Assembly: GCA_946183385.1 (NCBI GenBank)
Contig: CAMHBN010000146.1
Location: forward strand, 1-5,532
Length of the DNA stretch: 5,532 nucleotides
From: an uncultured Ruminococcus sp.
GTDB taxonomy: Bacteria; Bacillota; Clostridia; Oscillospirales; Ruminococcaceae
Direction: 5' to 3'
The translations under genes were made by a program, and so were the position numbers. This document shows, in pieces, positions 1 to 5,477 of this stretch; within the stretch, counting starts at the first letter, position 1, and the number at the start of each line of letters is the position of its first letter. The notes beneath the pieces were generated by a model. That model was not told the DNA's origin and did no database searches. It saw nothing but the letters and a program-made list of their open reading frames with translations.

Positions 1-1460
1 AAGGCGCTTACCACGACACCTTCACTAAGGAGTTCAGCAACGACCTCGCTTACAACCTCCAGAACTTCCGCGATATGTTCATCAATAAGGACGTTCCCGT
101 AGTTATCGGCGAAATGGGTACTTCCGACTTCGGAAATACACAGGCTCGTGTTGACTGGACAACACAGTACTTCGAGACTACAAAGAAATACGGTATCCCC
201 TGCGTTCTCTGGGACAACGGACAGAAAAAGGATGCCAGCGATCCAACTCAGAACCCCGGTGAGGTACACGGCTATATCGACCGTAAAACCGGCGAATGGT
301 TTGAAAACAACCTTCCTATCATCAACAAGATGATGGAGATCATGAACGATGATTCTATCGTTTGGGGCAGCGAAGGCAAGATGCCTACTTATGACCATCA
401 GGATCTCTCAACAGGTAAGGTATTCCTTGAGAATGCTGAGATCGACGTAGCAAAGGAAAAGACTTATGGCAACTCAACACCCGGCAAGGAGATCTCATGG
501 GACGACCTCAAGGGCAAGGAAGTTGCTATCAAGTACACAGGCGATCAGCCTATCCTCGCAGTTTCAGACGCGGAATACGGCAACTGGTCCGAAATGGCTG
601 CTTACACAGTTGACGAAGAGAACGGAATCGCTTACTTCCTCGTAGACAAGCAGGTTCCCGCAGCTTACTCAGCTGACCTTTCAACTCTCAACCATATGCA
701 GGCAAGAACACCCGGCAAGACAAACATCGAAAAGATCGTCATCCTCGACGCTCCCAAGGTGGATATAAAGGTTGAGGTCGACAAGACAAAGAAGTACAAG
801 ATAGACTTCGCAAACGCTCCCAAGGACCAGGGTACACTCGTTCTTTACTTCGAGGGTGAGCCCAATACCGAGACCAACGGCGCTGTTGGCTTCAACGGCG
901 ACGGCTGGGAAGAGGTAAAGTGGTCAGGCAAGACTAATTCACTCGGTAAGCTCACTGTTGAGATCGACCGCACAAAGTTCCCCGCAGACCTCGCTTCCGC
1001 TGAGTGCCAGATCTGGTACCAGCCCGAGCTCGTTGACATGAAGAGCTACGAGTTCTCTACACAGCAGCCCGGCACAGTTGTATCCACCACGGAGACAACA
1101 ACTACTACAACTGCTACAACAACAACTATCACATCGACAACGAAGACAACAACTGCTGTTGCTTCTTCCACAACAACTACTGTTTCTACGAAGGCTTCCA
1201 CAACAGCAAACAGCAACCTTGCAAGCACAACAACTCAGAGCGTTACAGGCGTAACTGTAAAGGGTGACGCTAACCTCGACGGTAAGTGCACAGTTGCCGA
1301 TGCAGTTGCGATCCTCCAGCACATCGCTAACCGCGACAAGTATGCGCTCAAGGCTCAGGGAGCTGTAAACGCAGACGTTGACGGCGAGGCAGGCGTAACA
1401 GCTAACGATGCTCTCTTCATTCAGAGAGTTGACGCAGGCGCTGCTTCACTTTCAGCATAA
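1..1460 (+). CDS. Cellulosomal GH5 glycoside hydrolase with C-terminal dockerin (5' partial)
   Basis: The reading frame is open from the window edge (first full codon at 3) to TAA at 1458-1460, so the 5' end, signal peptide and most of the catalytic domain lie outside; the ATG at 75 is internal. Numbering visible residues from codon 3 (485 in all): residues 1-115 are the C-terminal end of a GH5 (clan GH-A) domain, with the catalytic nucleophile Glu37 in VVIGEMG and the substrate-stacking Trp70 in the VLWDNG motif, followed by a GYIDRKTGEW segment as in GH5_4-like endoglucanases. Residues about 138-250 and 251-352 look like two beta-sandwich modules, possibly carbohydrate-binding, family not identified. 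Residues 357-419 are a Thr-rich linker. Residues 421-480 are a type I dockerin with two calcium loops (D422/N424/D426/D433 and D458/D460/E462/D469). Expected role: secreted beta-glucan/cellulose cleavage while docked to a scaffoldin cohesin. Exact substrate (cellulose, xyloglucan, mannan) cannot be decided from this part. Confidence 0.92.
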   Translation, partial: GAYHDTFTKEFSNDLAYNLQNFRDMFINKDVPVVIGEMGTSDFGNTQARVDWTTQYFETTKKYGIPCVLWDNGQKKDASDPTQNPGEVHGYIDRKTGEWFENNLPIINKMMEIMNDDSIVWGSEGKMPTYDHQDLSTGKVFLENAEIDVAKEKTYGNSTPGKEISWDDLKGKEVAIKYTGDQPILAVSDAEYGNWSEMAAYTVDEENGIAYFLVDKQVPAAYSADLSTLNHMQARTPGKTNIEKIVILDAPKVDIKVEVDKTKKYKIDFANAPKDQGTLVLYFEGEPNTETNGAVGFNGDGWEEVKWSGKTNSLGKLTVEIDRTKFPADLASAECQIWYQPELVDMKSYEFSTQQPGTVVSTTETTTTTTATTTTITSTTKTTTAVASSTTTTVSTKASTTANSNLASTTTQSVTGVTVKGDANLDGKCTVADAVAILQHIANRDKYALKAQGAVNADVDGEAGVTANDALFIQRVDAGAASLSA

Positions 1461-1494
1461 TCGAATCAAACAAACCTACGCTCTAACATATTTT

Positions 1495-1524
1495 ATGCCG
1501 CACCTTTTGGTGCGGCATTTTTTT
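1495..1524 (+). terminator. Intrinsic terminator of the GH5-dockerin gene
   Basis: A perfect 10-bp stem (1495-1504 pairing with 1509-1518) with a TTTT loop begins 34 nt after the stop codon and is followed by an unbroken run of seven T (1518-1524). This is a textbook Rho-independent terminator on the plus strand, and it separates the GH5 gene from the downstream esterase operon. Confidence 0.93.
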
Positions 1525-1643
1525 GTTGAGGTGTTTACCCGCGTACGCAACAATCGCGGGAAAAGATTTGCACTCTGTACAGGAAAGCGAGTTTACGAGC
1601 GACAGCGCGAACTGCCCGCGGGGCTCCCCGCCAGCGTCTCAGG
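1525..1643. other. Gene-free GC-rich spacer
   Basis: This stretch between the GH5 terminator and the next promoter holds no reading frame with a ribosome binding site. It contains a small inverted repeat (CCCGCG at 1538-1543 against CGCGGG at 1555-1560) and a GC-rich near-palindrome (GCGGGG-CT-CCCCGC at 1618-1631). Neither has a T-run, so they are not terminators. They could be remnants of a dispersed intergenic repeat, but no copy is present elsewhere in this window. Confidence 0.4.
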
Positions 1644-1672
1644 TTGACAAATGTGAACAAATATGATATAAT
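1644..1672 (+). promoter_or_regulatory. Consensus sigma-A promoter with extended -10
   Basis: TTGACA (1644-1649) and TATAAT (1667-1672) match both consensus hexamers exactly with the optimal 17-bp spacer. TG at 1664-1665, one base before the -10, makes it an extended -10 promoter. The expected transcription start is near 1679-1680, giving a leader of only about 25 nt before the ATG at 1704. It drives the lipoprotein esterase and probably the membrane protein gene after it. Confidence 0.9.
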
Positions 1673-1690
1673 AATAAAATATTCAAATAA

Positions 1691-1695
1691 AGGAG
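1691..1695 (+). promoter_or_regulatory. Ribosome binding site that fixes the esterase start
   Basis: AGGAG sits 8 nt before the ATG at 1704. It decides the start: an in-frame TTG at 1644 would add 20 residues but lies on the -35 hexamer, upstream of the transcription start, and would destroy the signal peptide position. Confidence 0.88.
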
Positions 1696-1703
1696 ACGTT
1701 AGA

Positions 1704-3251
1704 ATGAAAAAAATAATCGCGCTGCTGATGTCGCTGACCGTTATTGCGGCTGTGACTGCGTGCAGCGATAAGGCTCCTGACAGCAGTCCGAGCGAGAGCA
1801 CGACAATGCAGGTCACGACCGAAGCCGCGAAGCAGGGGACAACTCTTGCCAACAAGATGACGGAGACTGAGCTCCAATGGGTGGAAAAGCACGGGCTCAC
1901 ACTGCTGGACGAGCTTGAAAAGCCCAGCGCCGACCCGAATGCCGAGCACAAGGTCAGCATAGAGTTCATGGCGGGCGATGTTGAGGCGACCCGCAATTAT
2001 TTAGAGCAGAACCGCGATATGTTCACCGACGAGGAATACGAGCACGAGCTGCGCAGGCTCCAAAAGAGGAAGGAATCGGGAGACGGGGACGTTTTCCCGT
2101 CCGTCATTCTTGTGGACGGATTCGTTTACCCTTATGTTATCCCCACCGAAGACTACTTTGAGGACGGCGGTTCATACTGGTTCACTGCGACGGATTATGA
2201 TGAAAATGGCGAGCCTGAAGAGAAAAAATACTCATTTTCTTCATTTGAGGACTACCTTGAATTCATCCGCGAGAGAAGCATTGAATGGGGCTATCCCGAC
2301 GAAGAGGTCGAGGTGGAGGTCACGTTTGCGCAGGTCATATACGACGCCCTGAAAAGCGGCGACTATGAGACCCTTCCCGAAGGAAGCGTCGATGTCAGAG
2401 ATGAATCAAAGAGTATATGGAGCGCCTTCCACAACTACAGAAGCGACTGGGAATACGACCGCAGTGCTGTTGAAGCGATAAAGGATTCGGTAGACGAGAT
2501 AAACATCTACGATGAAGAAATGGGCAAGAACTTCACAGTCCATGTGACGCTCCCGCCCGATTACGACAGGGACAAGACCTATCCCGTGTTCTTCCTGACG
2601 GACGGTATATGGCGCTTCGGCAACTGTCCCGCGCTGAGGAAATGCATGGAGAACGGCGAGGCTGCACCTGTTATCCTCGTCAGCCTGTATTACAGCTATG
2701 ATATCACCGACCCGGATCAGGGACTGCGCTATGAGGATCTTGTTATTAACCGTAGCGAGCTGCTGGATTTTATCACCGACAACCTTATGCCTTATCTCTG
2801 CGAGAATTACAACATCGACTGCGGAGATTCCACGCTCTACGGTCATTCGGACGGCGGCGTGTTCACGCACTATGCGGTGTTCAATTCCGACAAATTCGAG
2901 AATCAGCCCTTCGGTCACTACATCATAGGAAGCCCTGCTCTGTGGGGACTGTATCACTATAATCAGTATGAAGGCATCAGCAACAACGATGTGAAGAATG
3001 ATTACAACTACTTCGACAGGAACGAAAAGCTGGATAAGACCGTCTTCCTCTGTGCGGGCTCGCTGGAGGACCCCGATTATGCCGAATATTACCGCGAGGG
3101 AGACGATACGACACTCGAAGGCGTCGCAAAGCTGAAGGAGAGACTGGAATCCCACGGCGTTGAGCTTACCTACAAGCTCTACGAATCGCACCACTACCAG
3201 TTCATACCCGAGATGCTCCTTGAATACCTCAAGGAGACATATCCCGCCTAA
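1704..3251 (+). CDS. Lipoprotein with C-terminal esterase (alpha/beta-hydrolase) domain
   Basis: The product is 515 aa. Residues 1-19 are a lipoprotein signal peptide (MKK, hydrophobic core, lipobox VTA|C with Cys20), so the mature protein should be lipid-anchored on the outer face of the membrane. Residues 21-50 are a Ser/Thr-rich tether. Residues about 50-265 are acidic and alpha/beta in character, and I do not recognise the fold. Residues about 270-512 match the putative-esterase family (PF00756 type; Fes/BesA/COG2819-like and CE1 relatives): the strand and DG motif at FFLTDG (297-301), nucleophile elbow GHSDGG (380-385) with catalytic Ser382, SPALWG after it, a probable acid in GSLEDPD (Glu455/Asp456), and the catalytic His at 496 or 497 in ESHHYQF. 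The triad therefore looks complete. Substrate is uncertain: an acyl or feruloyl polysaccharide ester fits the neighbouring GH5, and a siderophore ester is the alternative. It is the first gene of a two-gene operon. Confidence 0.88.
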   Translation: MKKIIALLMSLTVIAAVTACSDKAPDSSPSESTTMQVTTEAAKQGTTLANKMTETELQWVEKHGLTLLDELEKPSADPNAEHKVSIEFMAGDVEATRNYLEQNRDMFTDEEYEHELRRLQKRKESGDGDVFPSVILVDGFVYPYVIPTEDYFEDGGSYWFTATDYDENGEPEEKKYSFSSFEDYLEFIRERSIEWGYPDEEVEVEVTFAQVIYDALKSGDYETLPEGSVDVRDESKSIWSAFHNYRSDWEYDRSAVEAIKDSVDEINIYDEEMGKNFTVHVTLPPDYDRDKTYPVFFLTDGIWRFGNCPALRKCMENGEAAPVILVSLYYSYDITDPDQGLRYEDLVINRSELLDFITDNLMPYLCENYNIDCGDSTLYGHSDGGVFTHYAVFNSDKFENQPFGHYIIGSPALWGLYHYNQYEGISNNDVKNDYNYFDRNEKLDKTVFLCAGSLEDPDYAEYYREGDDTTLEGVAKLKERLESHGVELTYKLYESHHYQFIPEMLLEYLKETYPA

Positions 3252-3253
3252 AA

Positions 3254-3258
3254 AGGAG
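3254..3258 (+). promoter_or_regulatory. Ribosome binding site of the membrane protein gene
   Basis: AGGAG, within AAAAGGAG, begins 3 nt after the esterase stop codon and 7 nt before the ATG at 3266. Its position in the 14-nt gap supports translation from a shared mRNA. Confidence 0.85.
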
Positions 3259-3265
3259 AATAATT

Positions 3266-3949
3266 ATGGATGATTTCAGAGACACACAGCAGACAGAGGG
3301 AACATCTGCTCCCGCACCGACGGGCTATGCTCCCGACGCCGCAAAGGAAGCTGTATTCAGCGCAGATGATGTATACTTCATGGGCAAGCTCCCCTCAGGG
3401 AGCGAGGACTCGATGTTCATGAGCCTGCTCAAGGCGGTCGGCGGCGCTCTCGTCGGAGCGCTCCCCGGTATTATCCTGTGGATAATAATAGGCAGATTTG
3501 GCTTTCTGGCGCCTTTGTGCGGAGGCATACTCGCCCTCGGAACGGTCGCGGGCTACATCTTTATGAGCAAGGACGGCGAGCTCCCGCGTATCTACGGTAT
3601 AGTGACCTGCGTGGCGATAATCGTTGTGGCGATATTCCTCGCCGAGAAGGTCGTATGGTGCTGGAGGATGGCGGATATGTTCCCGCAGATAATCCAACAG
3701 ATAAGGGAAACGATGTATCTGTTCGGGGAAATTGGCGGAGTGCAGCAGGAAACAGTGGACGAGATAGTTGACGAGAACCTGCGTGAGGGGCTTGGCTTCT
3801 CCGAGTGTACTTTCAGCAACTTCTTCTTCAATTTCGGCAGGTCGCTGGAATATTTCGGCGTGACGGGAAGGTACTACTTCAACCTTATGTTCAGCTATGC
3901 CGTAGCGGGAGCGAGCTCGTACTGGATGTACAGAAAAGCCACAAGATGA
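3266..3949 (+). CDS. Multi-pass membrane protein of unknown function
   Basis: The product is 227 aa and matches no family I recognise. Residues 1-50 are a polar, Ala/Pro-containing N-terminal segment without a signal peptide. Three clear hydrophobic helices follow at about 52-76, 78-100 and 108-130. Residues 131-200 form an amphipathic, acidic and Phe-rich region (for example TVDEIVDEN and a SNFFFNF stretch). A weaker fourth helix lies at about 203-222, and the tail MYRKATR is positively charged. The basic end suggests the C-terminus is cytoplasmic, and with four helices so is the N-terminus. The gene starts 14 nt after the esterase stop with its own AGGAG, and a terminator follows its stop, so it is the last gene of that operon. 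A role supporting the lipoprotein is only inferred from co-transcription. Confidence 0.82.
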   Translation: MDDFRDTQQTEGTSAPAPTGYAPDAAKEAVFSADDVYFMGKLPSGSEDSMFMSLLKAVGGALVGALPGIILWIIIGRFGFLAPLCGGILALGTVAGYIFMSKDGELPRIYGIVTCVAIIVVAIFLAEKVVWCWRMADMFPQIIQQIRETMYLFGEIGGVQQETVDEIVDENLREGLGFSECTFSNFFFNFGRSLEYFGVTGRYYFNLMFSYAVAGASSYWMYRKATR

Positions 3950-3956
3950 TATGGCA

Positions 3957-3982
3957 AAAGCCGCGTCCGATGACGCGGCTTT
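3957..3982. terminator. Bidirectional intrinsic terminator between convergent genes
   Basis: A perfect 11-bp stem (3957-3967 with 3972-3982) and a CGAT tetraloop lie between the stops of the plus-strand membrane protein gene (3949) and the minus-strand gene ending at 3992. The stem is flanked by A-rich sequence on the left and T-rich on the right, so each strand reads a short U-run at its 3' side: TTTT on the minus strand, TTTCT on the plus. It probably serves both operons. Confidence 0.85.
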
Positions 3983-3991
3983 CTATTGTAT

Positions 3992-4768
3992 TCACGTATT
4001 ATCCGTAAACAGGCGGTGCAGTTGCAGCAGGTATGCCTTCTTCCACTGCGAGTACAGCTCCTCGTCCTCGGAGGAGGGGAGTTCTCCCGCGTTCAGTGCC
4101 GCGAGCACCCGCTGACCTGCCTGCCCGCCGCCGTGCGGGAGCTCCGCCTCCGCGGCGGTGCAGGGCTGTATGCCGTCGGCGGTGGCTGTACACGAGCACC
4201 GCGGCGGTTTGCCCGCGGAATCGAGTATGCTCCGTTCGTCGTCGGTGACGGGGACTTCTGCTATATCCAGCCGCAGGAACGGCGGGAGCAGCACCTCCGC
4301 CTCGTCGGGCTTGGCGTAGAAGTCGAGAGCCGCGGCGACGTCTATGCAGGGCGTGCCTTTCGGGAGCGTGAACCTCATCAGCGCGATACCGAGCCTGTCA
4401 CGGTAGTATCGCAGGAAGCCCGCCGTTGACGTAGACGTGAGCGAGAGCGTGGTTCCCGCTGCCCTGCAGAGAGCGTAGTCCGACCACCTCTCCACGCGGA
4501 AGGTGCGGCGCTCCTCCTCGGCGGCGCACCTGCGGAACGCCGAAAACAGATCCGCGAACAGCTCCGTGAGCCTGTCCGTATCCGCGAGTATGGCGGGATT
4601 CAGGCGCTTTCCCTCGGCGGCACGCGCACGCTCCGTAGCCGTGCCCGCGAAGAAGAGCGAGTTCAGCACGAGGTACGCCTTCGGGTCGCTCCGGAACGGG
4701 TCGCTTCCCGAGACATCGCCGATATAGTACCGCAGAGCGGCTTTTTCGCGCTTGTTGAGCTCAGCCAT
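3992..4768 (-). CDS. Probable ADP-ribosyltransferase (R-S-E class)
   Basis: The product is 258 aa. It carries the three ordered signatures of arginine-type ADP-ribosyltransferases: a basic strand with Arg91 (TFRVERW) as candidate for the NAD-binding R; an STS motif at 112-114 followed by an aromatic (STSTAGF); and a distal ExE motif E156-A-E158 in DEAEVLLPPFLRL, close to the E-x-EVLIPP signature of the family. Glu158 would be catalytic. Residues 1-80 are helical (KREKAALRYYIG, later LNSLFFAG), like the helical lead-in of these enzymes. The tail (170-258) holds Cys191, Cys193 and Cys203 and no known domain. Known family activity is transfer of ADP-ribose from NAD+ to a protein side chain, often Arg when ExE is present; the target here is unknown. 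There is no signal peptide or membrane segment, so it is either cytosolic or exported by an unseen route. AGGAGG lies 5 nt before the ATG. The gene is much richer in GC than its neighbours. Confidence 0.72.
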   Translation of the reverse strand: MAELNKREKAALRYYIGDVSGSDPFRSDPKAYLVLNSLFFAGTATERARAAEGKRLNPAILADTDRLTELFADLFSAFRRCAAEEERRTFRVERWSDYALCRAAGTTLSLTSTSTAGFLRYYRDRLGIALMRFTLPKGTPCIDVAAALDFYAKPDEAEVLLPPFLRLDIAEVPVTDDERSILDSAGKPPRCSCTATADGIQPCTAAEAELPHGGGQAGQRVLAALNAGELPSSEDEELYSQWKKAYLLQLHRLFTDNT

Positions 4769-4773
4769 GATGT

Positions 4774-4779
4774 CCTCCT
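4774..4779 (-). promoter_or_regulatory. Full-consensus ribosome binding site of the ADP-ribosyltransferase gene
   Basis: On the minus strand AGGAGG lies 5 nt before the ATG at 4768. It follows directly on the TTTT that closes the upstream hairpin, so terminator and ribosome binding site abut with only one or two bases of slack. Confidence 0.85.
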
Positions 4780-4817
4780 AAAACTGAAGCCGACCGAAGG
4801 AAAGCCTTCGGTCGGCT
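4780..4817 (-). terminator. Terminator-like hairpin between repeat protein and ADP-ribosyltransferase genes
   Basis: A perfect 13-bp GC-rich stem (4788-4800 with 4805-4817) and a 4-nt loop begin 6 nt beyond the stop codon of the minus-strand repeat-protein gene. Reading the minus strand, the stem is followed by TCAGTTTT, a short and displaced U-run, so termination may be partial. The plus strand has CGATTTTT on the other side, but no plus-strand gene precedes it. Confidence 0.75.
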
Positions 4818-4823
4818 CGATTT

Positions 4824-5477
4824 TTACCATGTTTCTGCGCCGCCGCCCTGATTGGGGTCGGGATTTACTGACGGCGTGGGAGTGCCGCCCTGATTGGGGG
4901 CGGGGTCAGCGCCGCCCTGATTGGGGTCGGGAGTAACACCGCCCTGATTCGGGTCGGGGTCGTCTCCGCCCTGATTCGGGTCGGGAGTAACGCCGCCCTG
5001 ATTGGGATCGGGCTCTGTTCCGCCCTGATTCGGGTCGGTGATGCCTGTCGGGTCAACGTTGGGGTTGCCGGGCTCACCGGTAGCTACCGCAGTAGTTACG
5101 GTCTCGGTATATCCGGGGATACCGCCTGTGGGGATACGTCCGTTCCACAGGAAGCCCGAGCCTGTTGTAATCGTGATGGTGAAGCTTGTGTGCGGTCTTG
5201 ATACCGTTGACCTTGCAGTAGTCGTAGTCTTGGTCGTTGCGGCTGTGGAAGCCGTCGTCTCAACTGTGGGTATGCCGCTCTGGACGGTCTGCTGACCGTT
5301 GTCCCTTGCCATATTCTCACGTCCGATGTTGGTCATTATCTTCTCGGACGGGGTTATCGGGAATATTATGAAAAACGCGAGGATAAGCATTGTCATCACC
5401 ACGAAGCTTCCGCACGAGAGCACGGTTATCTTCGTTGACTTCTTCAGACCTTCGTAAAAATCCTTTATTTTGCTCAT
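4824..5477 (-). CDS. Membrane-anchored surface protein with Thr-rich stalk and PNQGG repeats
   Basis: The product is 217 aa and of unknown function. Residues 1-16 are short and basic (KIKDFYEGLKKSTK). Residues 17-40 form one strongly hydrophobic helix with no cleavage motif, so it is most likely an N-in, C-out signal anchor. Residues 62-105 are Thr/Ser-rich (TTASTAATTKTTTT), like linkers of ruminococcal extracellular proteins. Residues 110-145 are Gly/Pro-rich. Residues 148-213 hold seven copies of (D/A)PNQGG, mostly at a 9-residue period. The protein ends GGAETW with no sortase motif or globular domain. The ATG at 5477 has GGAG (5493-5490 on the minus strand) 12 nt upstream, which is long but acceptable. 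The promoter must lie at or beyond the right edge. It may be a cell-wall spacer or adhesin-like stalk; this is inference from composition only. Confidence 0.8.
   Translation of the reverse strand: MSKIKDFYEGLKKSTKITVLSCGSFVVMTMLILAFFIIFPITPSEKIMTNIGRENMARDNGQQTVQSGIPTVETTASTAATTKTTTTARSTVSRPHTSFTITITTGSGFLWNGRIPTGGIPGYTETVTTAVATGEPGNPNVDPTGITDPNQGGTEPDPNQGGVTPDPNQGGDDPDPNQGGVTPDPNQGGADPAPNQGGTPTPSVNPDPNQGGGAETW
4843..5037 (-). repeat. Coding 27-bp tandem repeat (seven PNQGG units)
   Basis: The plus-strand core CCGCCCTGATT begins at 4843, 4885, 4912, 4939, 4966, 4993 and 5020. Six copies from 4885 are exactly 27 bp apart; the first is 42 bp away because of a 5-codon insertion (TPSVN area). 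Each unit encodes (D/A)PNQGG plus three variable residues (TEP, VTP, DDP, VTP, ADP). The units differ mainly at synonymous positions (GATTGGGG against GATTCGGG) and in the variable triplet, so this is a coding minisatellite able to expand or contract without a frameshift. Confidence 0.93.

Noticed and set aside
939..1322. Minus-strand frames rich in Cys or Val opposite the Thr linker
   Set aside because: They are shadows of ACA/ACT-rich Thr codons read in reverse; the composition is low complexity and no start signals are present.
75..1460. ATG at 75 as the start of the GH5 gene
   Set aside because: The frame stays open and homologous to GH5 upstream to the window edge, and no ribosome binding site precedes the ATG. 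The gene is 5'-truncated by the window.
1408..1647. 79-codon plus-strand frame spanning the dockerin end and spacer
   Set aside because: It runs through the dockerin in another frame and then through the terminator hairpin; no ribosome binding site or protein similarity.
1644..1703. TTG start giving a 535-aa esterase
   Set aside because: The TTG is part of the -35 hexamer and lies upstream of the predicted transcription start. The ATG at 1704 has an RBS and begins a proper lipoprotein signal peptide.
2406..3194. 262-codon open frame on the minus strand
   Set aside because: It is antisense to the esterase catalytic domain, has no ribosome binding site or recognisable protein, and arises from the codon bias of the real gene.
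3986..4429. 147-codon plus-strand frame opposite the ADP-ribosyltransferase
   Set aside because: High GC removes stop codons on both strands. The minus-strand frame has the RBS and a recognisable catalytic signature, and this one has neither.
4843..5037. CRISPR array
   Set aside because: The 27-bp spacing is that of coding repeats. There are no unique spacers of 30 bp or more between repeats, and the reading frame is preserved.
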